Below are positions 7,311 through 15,013 of a DNA stretch of 27,872 nucleotides, in pieces; the stretch's first letter is position 1; the number at the start of each line of letters is the position of its first letter. Both the position numbers and the translations under genes were made by a program. The notes below the pieces were generated by a model. That model made no database searches. It was not told where the DNA came from and was given only the letters and a program-made list of their open reading frames with translations. Origin of the DNA: JALQTD01 sp965657495 (GTDB taxonomy: Bacteria > Bacteroidota > Bacteroidia > Flavobacteriales_D > Sanyastnellaceae); NCBI GenBank assembly GCA_965657495.1, contig CBFHPD010000139.1:1-27872 (forward strand), in the 5' to 3' direction.

Positions 7311-9335
7311 TCAGTCGAGGAGAACAAATTCTGTCCGCCGATTGGCCGCGCGGCCCGCCGCGGTTTCATTGCTTTCTTTCGGCTTACTCGCGCCAAACCC
7401 TTTGAAGGACAACCGTCCCGCCGGGACCCCGCAACCGATGAGGAAATCCATGGCCGCCTTCGCCCGCTCTTCCGACAGGGTTTGGTTGCTGGAAGCCGAA
7501 CCGATGTTGTCGGTATGCCCGTGGATGGCGACGCGCAAGTCGGCGTGGCGGTTCAAGTAATCGGCAAAAGCACGCAGCAGGGGTTCGGAAGCAGGAGAGA
7601 GGGCGGCGCTGTTGGTGGCGTAGGTCAGGTTGCGCATTTCGTAGGTACCTCCTTTTTCCAGCGGACGGGCGGCGAGTTGAAGGGCTGGCGCGGCCGGCGC
7701 CCGTTCGACCTCAGCCGGGGGTGACACCACCAGGGCATCAAAGGAGGTGGCGGGGCCTTCGGTGAAAACGACGACGGGCTCGTCCTCTGTCAATTCATAG
7801 GCGCGGGCGAACGTGCCGTCGTCTTCGTTTACCGCGAGGAATTCGCGTTCCTTCGTGACCGTGTTCAACAACCCTACCCGGGCGGTCGTGTCGGGAGCCC
7901 CCGTGGCATCAAGCAGGGCGCCCCGGATGATGGTGACTTCCGCGGCGCGGTGCGGAGGCGGGAGCGTCAAGCCCAAGATGTCCAAGCCTTTTGTGCCTGT
8001 TCGGCGGCTGCCGAGGTAGGCTTGGCGGCCGTCGGCGGCTACGACCAACCCATGCTCGTCCCCGGACGTGTTCAGCGGTGCCCCCACGTTCACGGGTGGC
8101 CCCCAGGTTCCCAAGGCATTCAATCGGCTGTACCAAATGTCATAGCCCCCGCCTCCAGGCATCCGGTCGCTTGAGAAATAGAGGGTCTTGCCGTCGGGAT
8201 GGAGAAACGGACTTTTGTCGTTCCAAGCGGTGTTCAATTCGGGGAGGGGTTCAGCGGTTACCCAACCCCCTTCAGGAAGGCGATGGGCCACCATCAAGTC
8301 CATGGTGGGATTGCCGTTTTGGTCCGGGATGGAGTGGGCCTTGACTGCTGAAAAAAACAACGACTGGCCGTCGGCGGACAACGCAGGTTGCGCCTCCCAA
8401 CCATCGGGGGAGTTCACCGCGGAGGGGAGGGCCTCCAAGGCGCCCCACTCGTAGGTGAATCCTCCGCCGTCGGTTCGGCCGGTGACCTCGTATTTGACTC
8501 GGAAGATGTCGATGTTATCCGGGTTGGAGGCCGTGGGGTTGGAGGCAGCGATGAACAGTTCCCGGTTGTCCACGGAAATGCTCGCTCCGCCGTACCGGCT
8601 GCCATCGTTGAACGGCCGCTCCAAATCTTCAGGGCCTTTGAATTCAACAGTTCCTGCGTCCCGGTGCGACCATTGGAAGCGCTCCACCAATTGCGACACC
8701 ACATCGCCTTTGGGCTTGATGCGCTCGGCGTGCGTTAAGAACAGCAAGGAGCCGTCCGGGGAGAGGGCGGGCAGGTACTCGTCGGACGCGGTGTTGACTC
8801 CGGTGACGGGGAGGAGTTCCATTTGGTCTTCATACGCGTGAAAAGCCTGCAAAAAGGTCAGTTCATCTAAGACGGCGCGCACATCCTCCGCCTGCCGATC
8901 AAAACGCTTCCCGCAGCGCTCGCTACCCTCGAAGGCGAGGAACCGAGTGAAGCGTTCGATTGCTGGTGCCGTTTCACCTGCCGCATAGGCGAGGGCGCCC
9001 AGCTCATACCAAGGTTCCGCATGGAAATCCGGGCACGCCTCCACGAGGGTGCTCAACGTTTCCTCTGCGGCAGCCGGGCCGGTTTCACCGCGTTTGAACA
9101 AGGTGAATTGCAAGTGCCCCAACGCTTGCAGGCAGGCGTGGCACTGGTCGTCGTCGTCCCAGGCTTTGGCGAGCAGCGCGATGCGCTTCTCCATGGAATA
9201 GCGGCCGGCGTCCTCCGCCTTTTCGAGGGCCTTGGCAGATTTGGACGCTGCGTAAGGGGGGCAATCTTCGGTTTGGCTTTGCGCCACGCCCAGGGCGGCC
9301 ACCAAGGTCCCCAAGGCCAAGAGCAATCGGATCAT
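7311..9335 (-). CDS. PorE-like protein: TPR region, five-bladed propeller, CRD-like domain, OmpA C-terminus
   Basis: A 674-residue periplasmic or outer-membrane-associated protein. The start at 9335 gives a signal peptide (MIRLLLALGTLVAALGVAQS-Q); the longer open frame upstream overlaps the symporter gene in another frame. Order of parts: TPR-like helices at about 30-165; five PD40/WD40-like blades (LPALSPDGSLLFLTH 188-202, ASISVDNRELFIAAS 251-265, QPALSADGQSLFFSA 316-330, SPFLHPDGKTLYFSSD 375-390, HGLVVAADGRQAYLGS 428-443); a carboxypeptidase-regulatory-like fold at about 466-530 (IIRGALLDATGAPDTT); and an OmpA peptidoglycan-binding domain at 565-674 (HGHTDNIGSA, LSEERAKAAMDFL, NRRTEFVLL). 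This order matches what I know of PorE, a type IX secretion component that anchors to peptidoglycan. Other OmpA/PD40 proteins share parts of it, so the PorE link is an inference. The gene starts 2 bp after the symporter gene stops. Confidence 0.85.
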   Translation of the reverse strand: MIRLLLALGTLVAALGVAQSQTEDCPPYAASKSAKALEKAEDAGRYSMEKRIALLAKAWDDDDQCHACLQALGHLQFTLFKRGETGPAAAEETLSTLVEACPDFHAEPWYELGALAYAAGETAPAIERFTRFLAFEGSERCGKRFDRQAEDVRAVLDELTFLQAFHAYEDQMELLPVTGVNTASDEYLPALSPDGSLLFLTHAERIKPKGDVVSQLVERFQWSHRDAGTVEFKGPEDLERPFNDGSRYGGASISVDNRELFIAASNPTASNPDNIDIFRVKYEVTGRTDGGGFTYEWGALEALPSAVNSPDGWEAQPALSADGQSLFFSAVKAHSIPDQNGNPTMDLMVAHRLPEGGWVTAEPLPELNTAWNDKSPFLHPDGKTLYFSSDRMPGGGGYDIWYSRLNALGTWGPPVNVGAPLNTSGDEHGLVVAADGRQAYLGSRRTGTKGLDILGLTLPPPHRAAEVTIIRGALLDATGAPDTTARVGLLNTVTKEREFLAVNEDDGTFARAYELTEDEPVVVFTEGPATSFDALVVSPPAEVERAPAAPALQLAARPLEKGGTYEMRNLTYATNSAALSPASEPLLRAFADYLNRHADLRVAIHGHTDNIGSASSNQTLSEERAKAAMDFLIGCGVPAGRLSFKGFGASKPKESNETAAGRAANRRTEFVLLD

Positions 9336-9337
9336 GT

Positions 9338-10735
9338 TCAGGCGGCCTGTTCTTCTCCTTCGGTGTGAGCAATGATGGTCGAAACCGCCCCATCTCCGGT
9401 GACATTGACCACGGTGCGGCACATGTCGAGGATGCGGTCCACGGGGAAAATGAGGGCAATCCAAGCGGGGTTGAGTCCCACGCTCTCCAAGACGATGATC
9501 ATGAGGACCAACCCGGCACTCGGCACGGCTGCCGCACCGATGGAGGCCAAGGTCGCCGTCAGGACGATGACCGCTTGCTGCGCAATGGAAAGGTCCACAA
9601 GGTGAAATTGCGCCAGGGCGACCACAGCAACCGCTTGGTACAGACTTGTTCCATCCATGTTCACGGTGGCTCCGATGGGCAAGACGAAGCTGCTCGTCCG
9701 CGTGCTCACGCCAAGGTTGTTGTGCACGCAGTCCATCGTGACAGGCAGGGTGGCGACGGAGCTCGAGGTGGAAAAGGCGGTGATTTGCGCATCGCGCATG
9801 CCTTTGAGGAACCCGCGGAACGGCACGCGCTTGACGATGAGGGAGACCAAAGTGGGATAAACCAAAAAGGCCATGATGGCCAACCCGAGTACCACCACCA
9901 AGCTGTACCGCAACAAGAAACTGAGCAGCTGTTGGAAAAGCTCGGGGTCGGTGCCTGCGGCTTTCACGATTTGGCCGGCCATCAGCGCAAATACGAACAC
10001 CGGCATGGCCTTCATCACCACCCAAACCATCCGCACGAAGACTTCATTCAAGCTGTCCACGGCCCGGATCAGCGGGGATTTCTTCTCTTCCGGCAGCCCC
10101 ACGAGGACCATCCCAAAAAACACCGCAAAGAAGATGATTTGCAGCATGCTCATCGACGTCAAGCTCGCGAAGATGTTGACGGGAACGACGTCCACCAAAG
10201 GCTGGAGGGGGCCTGCGCTTTGCGTGGTGCTTGCCTTGCTCAATTTGTCCTCGACCCACGCGTTGGTGCGGGCGCTTTCCGAGGCGAGCTGGGCAGTGAG
10301 TTCTGCGCGGGCGGGGTCCTGGGCGTAGGCCAAATCATCGAGGACTTCAATGCCGTTGGCGTCCCGCCAGAGTTCGTACCGGATGCGGTTCGCCTCAAGG
10401 AGGTCAGGAGCGGTGGCAGCCCCTGGGCGGATGAGGTTCACCAAGACGAGGCCGACGAGGACGGCGAAGGCGGTGGTGAGCAGGTAGGTCAGTAGGGTTT
10501 TGGCCCCCATGCGGCCCAGCTTCTTTACATCGCCCAAACTCGTGACCCCCGAAATGATGCTGAACAGCACGAGCGGCACGGCAATCAGCTTTAAGAGGTT
10601 GATGAAAATGTCACCGAACGGCTTGATGTAATCCAATGTGAACTCATTCCAACCCATGGTCACGCTCAGCCAAGCGTAAACCACGCCGATGATCAGGCCG
10701 ATGATGACCTGCCAATGCAGTGCAATTCCCTTCAT
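9338..10735 (-). CDS. Dicarboxylate/amino acid:cation symporter (acidic amino acid type)
   Basis: A 465-residue inner-membrane carrier of the DAACS/SDF (GltP/GltPh/EAAT) family that takes up aspartate, glutamate or a dicarboxylate with Na+ or H+. Signatures are the Ser-rich hairpin FSTSSSVATLP (321-331), VLPIGATVNMDGTSLYQ (351-367), the second hairpin ASIGAAAVPSAG (397-408) and the last helix ILDMCRTVVNVTGDG (435-449). Asp437 and Arg440 align with GltPh Asp394 and Arg397, which bind the amino group and side-chain carboxylate of aspartate, so an acidic substrate is favoured. Residues about 105-185 form a hydrophilic insert between helices, much longer than in the archaeal homologue and placed like the long external loop of eukaryotic EAATs. 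The gene has its own promoter and is followed after 2 bp by the PorE-like gene. Confidence 0.92.
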   Translation of the reverse strand: MKGIALHWQVIIGLIIGVVYAWLSVTMGWNEFTLDYIKPFGDIFINLLKLIAVPLVLFSIISGVTSLGDVKKLGRMGAKTLLTYLLTTAFAVLVGLVLVNLIRPGAATAPDLLEANRIRYELWRDANGIEVLDDLAYAQDPARAELTAQLASESARTNAWVEDKLSKASTTQSAGPLQPLVDVVPVNIFASLTSMSMLQIIFFAVFFGMVLVGLPEEKKSPLIRAVDSLNEVFVRMVWVVMKAMPVFVFALMAGQIVKAAGTDPELFQQLLSFLLRYSLVVVLGLAIMAFLVYPTLVSLIVKRVPFRGFLKGMRDAQITAFSTSSSVATLPVTMDCVHNNLGVSTRTSSFVLPIGATVNMDGTSLYQAVAVVALAQFHLVDLSIAQQAVIVLTATLASIGAAAVPSAGLVLMIIVLESVGLNPAWIALIFPVDRILDMCRTVVNVTGDGAVSTIIAHTEGEEQAA

Positions 10736-10739
10736 GCCG

Positions 10740-10771
10740 GAAAGGTACTACGCAGGGGAGTCGCTCACCAA
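10740..10771 (-). promoter_or_regulatory. Promoter of the symporter operon
   Basis: The minus strand has TTG at 10771-10769 and TACCTTTC at 10747-10740, separated by 21 bases, the spacing expected for the Bacteroidetes -33/-7 pair. The -7 box has one mismatch (final C for G). Four bases separate it from the ATG at 10735, predicting a leaderless or near-leaderless transcript. Confidence 0.6.
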
Positions 10772-10799
10772 GTGGAATGCACGGTCGCAGGTGCTGCGT

Positions 10800-11894
10800 T
10801 CACCGACGCAACTGATCCATGCGAGCGGGCGGGGCGAGCCAAGCGTTGACAAGGGCCAGGGCCACCATGGCTTCCACGATGGGCACGGCGCGGGGGAGCA
10901 CGCACGGGTCGTGCCGGCCTTTCGCTGCGAGTTCGGTCGGTGCGCCGGTGGGACGGACCGAGGCTTGGGCGTGCTGGATGGTGGCCGTGGGTTTGAACCC
11001 GAGCCGCAGGACCAAGGGCATGCCGTTGGAGATGCCGCCTTGTATGCCGCCGCTGCGGTTCGTCACCGTGGTGATGCGGCCGTCGGCATCGCTTGTGAAG
11101 GCGTCGTTGTGGGCGGACCCGGTGCTGAAGGTGCCCGCTACGCCCGAGCCGATTTCCATGAACTTGACAGCGGGGAGGCTCCAGAGGGCCGCTGCGAGTT
11201 GCGCTTGGAGCTTGCCAAAAACCGGCTCCCCCCAACCCGCGGGCAGCCCCTCCGCCACCACCACCACTGCGCCCCCCACGGAGTCGCCGTGTTTCGCCGC
11301 CTCGAGGATGGTGGCGTTCATGCGCTTCGCGGTGGCGGCGTCCGGGCAACGCACCGGCGATGCGTCGACTTCAGTCCGCGTGTACAGGCGGGGATCGGCG
11401 TCGAGGGCCACATCGGCCACCCGTTCGACGTAGGCGGTGATGTGGACCGGAAGGAGGGAGAGCACTTGTTCGGCGACGGCGCCCGCCACCACGCGGCAGG
11501 CGGTTTCCCGGGCGCTCGCCCGCCCGCCGCCCCGCGGGTCGCGGAACCCATACCGGGCGTCGTAAGTGAAGTCGGCATGGCTCGGCCGGTAGGCCGATTT
11601 CATGGCGTCGTAGTCCTGGGGGCGTGCGTCTTCGTTGCGGAGAAGGAAGGCGAGTGGGGTGCCGGTGGTTTGGCCTTCATACAGGCCGCTGAGGAATTCC
11701 ACGCGATCCGACTCCTTTCGCGCCGTGGTCAACGCGGATTGCCCCGGCCGCCGCCGATCCAACGCCGCCTGCACCGCCTCCACATCCAACGCCAAGCCCG
11801 CGGGGCACCCATCGATGACCCCGCCGATGGCCGGGCCGTGCGATTCCCCAAAGGTCGTCAGCCGAAAATGCTCCCCAAACGTGTTCCCTGCCAT
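10800..11894 (-). CDS. aroC: Chorismate synthase
   Basis: A 364-residue enzyme that converts 5-enolpyruvylshikimate-3-phosphate to chorismate using reduced FMN, the last step of the shikimate pathway. The start at 11894 gives the standard AroC N-terminus MAGNTFGEHFRLTTFGESHG; the open frame upstream to 12185 is antisense to hutI and is excluded. Seen in the sequence: signature 1 with catalytic His19 (GESHGPAIGGVIDG), the second conserved His at 106 (AYRPSHADFTYDARYG), the signature RDPRGGGRASARET (118-131), and the C-terminal RSGGIQGGISNG. The length is normal. It diverges from hutI across 42 bp, and 64 bp separate its stop from the symporter start. No terminator is visible after it, so read-through into the symporter operon is possible. 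Confidence 0.97.
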   Translation of the reverse strand: MAGNTFGEHFRLTTFGESHGPAIGGVIDGCPAGLALDVEAVQAALDRRRPGQSALTTARKESDRVEFLSGLYEGQTTGTPLAFLLRNEDARPQDYDAMKSAYRPSHADFTYDARYGFRDPRGGGRASARETACRVVAGAVAEQVLSLLPVHITAYVERVADVALDADPRLYTRTEVDASPVRCPDAATAKRMNATILEAAKHGDSVGGAVVVVAEGLPAGWGEPVFGKLQAQLAAALWSLPAVKFMEIGSGVAGTFSTGSAHNDAFTSDADGRITTVTNRSGGIQGGISNGMPLVLRLGFKPTATIQHAQASVRPTGAPTELAAKGRHDPCVLPRAVPIVEAMVALALVNAWLAPPARMDQLRR

Positions 11895-11898
11895 GACA

Positions 11899-11906
11899 CG
11901 AAGGTA
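11899..11906 (-). promoter_or_regulatory. -7 box of aroC
   Basis: The minus strand reads TACCTTCG, one mismatch from TAnnTTTG, ending 4 nt before the aroC ATG at 11894. No TTG is present at -33. The -33 region of this promoter would lie over the hutI -7 box on the other strand. Confidence 0.45.
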
Positions 11907-11924
11907 CGAAACCCCAGCGCGTGG

Positions 11925-11932
11925 TAGCTTTG
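11925..11932 (+). promoter_or_regulatory. -7 box of hutI
   Basis: TAGCTTTG is a perfect match to TAnnTTTG and ends 4 nt before the hutI ATG at 11937, predicting a transcript that begins at or next to the start codon. No TTG is seen at -33, where the sequence instead overlaps the aroC -7 box. Confidence 0.55.
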
Positions 11933-11936
11933 CGGC

Positions 11937-13199
11937 ATGCGCTTGCTCTTGACCCACATCCGAGGCCTCATCGGGGCCTATGACCAACCGCCTGCTTTTT
12001 TGGCGGGGGACCAAATGAACCAGTTTTCCCTGCTCGAAGACGCTTGGCTCGCCATCGAGGACGGGCGGATTGCCGATTTCGGGGCCATGGCCGACCTGCA
12101 AGGGGTGGCGGACTGGAGCGGGCTGCAAGTGGTGAACTGCGAAGGGCGGTTTGTGTTGCCGAGCTGGGTGGACAGCCACACGCATTTGGTCTACGCGGCC
12201 GATCGATCCGGCGAATTCCTCGACCGCCTCAATGGGCTATCCTACCAAGCCATTGCCGAACGGGGCGGCGGCATCCTCAACTCGGCTGAGCGCCTGCAAG
12301 CCATGGACGAGGACGCCCTCTACCAGGCGGCGCGCCACCGGCTCGAGCAGGCCCTCGCCGATGGCATCGGGGCGATGGAAATCAAGACGGGTTATGGCCT
12401 CACGGTCGAAGCGGAGCTGAAAATGCTGCGGGTCATCGAGCGGCTGAAGCAGGCCAGCCCCATTCCCGTGAAGGCGACCCTCCTGGGCTTGCACGCTGTG
12501 CCGCAAGGACACGATGCCGCCAGTTGGACCCAACTCGCCATCGAGGAACTCCTTCCGGCGGCTGCGGCGACGGGTTCGGTGGACTACGTGGACGCGTTTT
12601 GCGAGCAGGGCTATTTCGGGCTGCAGGAAACACGGGACTGGTTGGCCGCGGCCCATGCGCTGGGGCTCCCGGCGAAGGTGCACGTCAACCAGTTCAACGC
12701 GTTCGGCGCGGTGGAGCTGTGCGCCGAATGGGGCGCGCGGAGCGTGGATCACTTGGAGGAGATGGGGGACGGGGACCTCGAAGCGCTCCTTGGAACCCTG
12801 GGCCGGGCGGAAGGGCCGATGATGCCGGTGGCCTTGCCCGGGTGCTCGCACTTCCTGTCCATTCCTTACACGCCCGGACGCGCCATCATTGATGCGGGGT
12901 TGCCGTTGGCGTTGGCCACGGATCACAACCCGGGGTCGGCGCCGAGCGGCTCGATGCGATTGGCGGTGCAGCTCGCCATGGTGAAGATGCGGTTGCGTCC
13001 GCTCGAGGCACTGGCGGCGGCGACCCTGAACGGCGCGGCAGCGATGGACGTGCAAGGGGAGGTCGGGGCAATTGCGCCGGGGTACCGGGCGAATGTGCTC
13101 GTGACGCGGCCGATGGCGGATTTGATCGAAATCGGCTACCGCTTCGGCGAGGATCCCATCGAGCGGGTCTTCATGAATGGGGTCGAGTTGAAGCATTGA
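11937..13199 (+). CDS. hutI: Imidazolonepropionase
   Basis: A 420-residue amidohydrolase that hydrolyses 4-imidazolone-5-propanoate to N-formimino-L-glutamate, the third step of histidine degradation, in the cytoplasm. Metal ligands are visible: His81 and His83 in VDSHTHLVYA, His249 in KVHVNQFNAFG, and Asp329 in ATDHNPGSAPSG. Also typical are MEIKTGYGL (148-155) and LLGLHAVP with His186. Length is normal for HutI (about 410-420). The start is fixed by the -7 box four bases upstream and by the usual short N-terminal strand before the metal motif. The next gene, ftcD, uses its product directly. Histidase (hutH) and urocanase (hutU) are not in this window, so the pathway is split or lies elsewhere. 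Confidence 0.96.
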   Translation: MRLLLTHIRGLIGAYDQPPAFLAGDQMNQFSLLEDAWLAIEDGRIADFGAMADLQGVADWSGLQVVNCEGRFVLPSWVDSHTHLVYAADRSGEFLDRLNGLSYQAIAERGGGILNSAERLQAMDEDALYQAARHRLEQALADGIGAMEIKTGYGLTVEAELKMLRVIERLKQASPIPVKATLLGLHAVPQGHDAASWTQLAIEELLPAAAATGSVDYVDAFCEQGYFGLQETRDWLAAAHALGLPAKVHVNQFNAFGAVELCAEWGARSVDHLEEMGDGDLEALLGTLGRAEGPMMPVALPGCSHFLSIPYTPGRAIIDAGLPLALATDHNPGSAPSGSMRLAVQLAMVKMRLRPLEALAAATLNGAAAMDVQGEVGAIAPGYRANVLVTRPMADLIEIGYRFGEDPIERVFMNGVELKH

Positions 13200-13224
13200 A
13201 GGCGGGCGGGTCGTGCTACCTTTG
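13196..13224 (+). promoter_or_regulatory. Promoter between hutI and ftcD
   Basis: A TTG (13196-13198) overlapping the hutI stop codon lies 18 bases upstream of TACCTTTG (13217-13224), a perfect TAnnTTTG box. This predicts a start near 13228 and a leader of about 36 nt for ftcD. Just downstream, 13233-13245 is a 13-bp palindrome, TTTTGG-C-CCAAAA, which could be an operator in the early leader. Confidence 0.5.
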
Positions 13225-13264
13225 CGGCTGATTTTTGGCCCAAAACCAACGAAGCCCAACCCCC

Positions 13265-14956
13265 ATGCAACGACTCATCGAATGCGTGCCCAACATCTCT
13301 GAAGGCCGCCGCGACGACATCATCCAAACCATTGCAGCTACGGTCGAGACCGTCGAAGGCGTCCGATTGCTCGACGTCGATCCGGGCCGGAGCACGAACC
13401 GCACGGTCATCACGTTCGTCGGGCCTCCCGAGACGGTGGGGGAGGCGGCGTTCCGACTGATCAAGAAGGCATCGGAGTTGATTGACATGTCGCAGCACCG
13501 GGGCGAGCACCCGCGGATGGGGGCCACGGACGTGTGCCCGTTTGTGCCGGTGGCGGGCGTGACAATGGAGGACTGCATCGCGGTAGCCCACGCCCTCGGC
13601 AAGCGGGTGGGCGAGGAGTTGGGCATTCCGGGCTATTTCTATGAGTCGGCTGCGCGGACAGCGGAGCGCAAGAATTTGGCCCATTGCCGCAAAGGCCAAT
13701 ACGAAGGCCTCGCCAAGCTCGCGGACCCCGCTTGGGAACCCGACTTCGGCCCGGCTGCATTCAACGCATCCGTCCAACGCACCGGCGCCACGGCCATCGG
13801 CGCGCGCGACTTCCTCATCGCCTACAACATCAACCTGAACACCACCAGCTCGCGCCGCGCCAACGCCATCGCTTTCGACATCCGGGAATCCGGCCGGGTG
13901 AAGACCGAAAACGGCCCCGGTACGCCCGTGGTGAAGGATGCTGAGGGCAACCCCGTGCGCATCCCCGGTTCGCTCAAGGCGGTCAAAGGCATCGGCTGGT
14001 ACATTGAGGAATACGGCATCGCCCAGTTGTCGATGAACCTGACCGACATCCAAGTCACGCCCGTCCACGTGGCGTTCGACGAAGCGTGCGCCCGCGCCGC
14101 TGACCGCGGCATCCGGGTGACGGGCAGCGAATTGGTTGGCCTCCTGCCGCTCCGCGTCCTCACGGATGCCGCCGATCATTACCTTCAGAAACAAGGGCGC
14201 TCCCTCGGGGTGTCCGAGGCCGAGAAGGTGAAGATCGCGGTGAAGTCGTTGGGGCTTGACGACTTGACGCCTTTCAAGCCGGAGGAGCGCGTCATCGAGT
14301 ACATCATTTCAGATGCAGCAAGCGAGCCCCTGCTGGCCATGAACCTGCGCGCGTTCTCCTTGGAGACTTCGTCCGAATCGCCCGCTCCCGGGGGCGGCTC
14401 CATTTCTGCTTACTGCGGTGCATTGGGGGCGGCTTTGTCCACCATGGTGGCGAACCTCAGCGCGCACAAGCGGGGCTGGGACGCCCGGTGGGAGGAGTTT
14501 TCCGACGTGGCCGTGGAAGGCATGAAGCTCCAAACGAAGTTGCTCGGCCTCGTCGATGCCGACACGGCGGCTTTCAACCAAATCATGGAAGCGTACGGCA
14601 TGCCGAAGCACGATGAAGCAGCCAAAGCGGCCCGCGCCGCCGCCATCGAAGCGGCCACCCGGCACGCCATTGACGTCCCCATGGAAGTGGCGCGCACAGC
14701 GGCAGCCATCCTCCCCATTGCGGCGGACATGGTGCAGCGCGGCAACCCCAACTCCGTGACGGATGCCGGCGTCGGTGCCATGGCCGCCCGCACCGCCGTC
14801 CTCGGGGCCATCCTGAACGCCCAAGTGAACGCGAAGGACCTCAAAGACCGGGCTTACGCCGCGGCCATCGCCGACGAGTGCGCAGCGCTGACAACGGAAG
14901 TGGAAGCGGCTGAGGCGGACATCCGCGAGGCGGTGCAGCAGGTGTTGGCCTCGTGA
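13265..14956 (+). CDS. ftcD: Bifunctional glutamate formimidoyltransferase / formimidoyltetrahydrofolate cyclodeaminase
   Basis: A 563-residue fusion enzyme. The N-terminal half moves the formimino group from N-formimino-glutamate to tetrahydrofolate; the C-terminal half releases ammonia to give methenyl-THF. The ATG at 13265 gives MQRLIECVPNISEG and puts the catalytic His at residue 82 (GEHPRMGATD), the same number as in the mammalian enzyme; an in-frame TTG at 13235 is rejected. Transferase domains cover about 1-320. The cyclodeaminase domain starts near 350 (SESPAPGGGSISAYCGALGA) and runs as a helical bundle to the end. Fused FTCD is best known from animals but also occurs in bacteria, including Bacteroidetes to my knowledge. 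It lies 65 bp after hutI on the same strand with its own promoter, and completes this branch of histidine breakdown. Confidence 0.96.
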   Translation: MQRLIECVPNISEGRRDDIIQTIAATVETVEGVRLLDVDPGRSTNRTVITFVGPPETVGEAAFRLIKKASELIDMSQHRGEHPRMGATDVCPFVPVAGVTMEDCIAVAHALGKRVGEELGIPGYFYESAARTAERKNLAHCRKGQYEGLAKLADPAWEPDFGPAAFNASVQRTGATAIGARDFLIAYNINLNTTSSRRANAIAFDIRESGRVKTENGPGTPVVKDAEGNPVRIPGSLKAVKGIGWYIEEYGIAQLSMNLTDIQVTPVHVAFDEACARAADRGIRVTGSELVGLLPLRVLTDAADHYLQKQGRSLGVSEAEKVKIAVKSLGLDDLTPFKPEERVIEYIISDAASEPLLAMNLRAFSLETSSESPAPGGGSISAYCGALGAALSTMVANLSAHKRGWDARWEEFSDVAVEGMKLQTKLLGLVDADTAAFNQIMEAYGMPKHDEAAKAARAAAIEAATRHAIDVPMEVARTAAAILPIAADMVQRGNPNSVTDAGVGAMAARTAVLGAILNAQVNAKDLKDRAYAAAIADECAALTTEVEAAEADIREAVQQVLAS

Positions 14957-14960
14957 AAGC

Positions 14961-15002
14961 ATCCGCCCCCATGCCGCTCTTCTGAGCGGTATGGGGGCGG
15001 AT
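14961..15002 (+). terminator. Long perfect hairpin directly after ftcD
   Basis: Four bases after the ftcD stop, a 19-bp stem (14961-14979 with 14984-15002) closes on a TTCT loop; the only non-Watson-Crick pair is one G-U. There is no U-tract after it, so it is not a standard intrinsic terminator. It could protect the mRNA 3' end or slow polymerase before the true terminator 12 bases downstream. Confidence 0.6.
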
Positions 15003-15013
15003 ACCTTGGATAC

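Noticed and set aside
9336..10025. Upstream extension of the PorE-like frame to a start at 10025
   Set aside because: The extension runs through the symporter gene in a different frame and would bury the signal peptide that begins at 9335.
9365..10495. 376-codon plus-strand open frame rich in His, Asp and Gln
   Set aside because: Antisense to the symporter; the composition follows from reversed hydrophobic codons.
11895..12185. Upstream extension of aroC
   Set aside because: It is antisense to hutI; AroC proteins start with MAGNTFG as found at 11894.
13136..14194. 352-codon minus-strand open frame
   Set aside because: Antisense to ftcD, whose catalytic His82 and domain order are clear.
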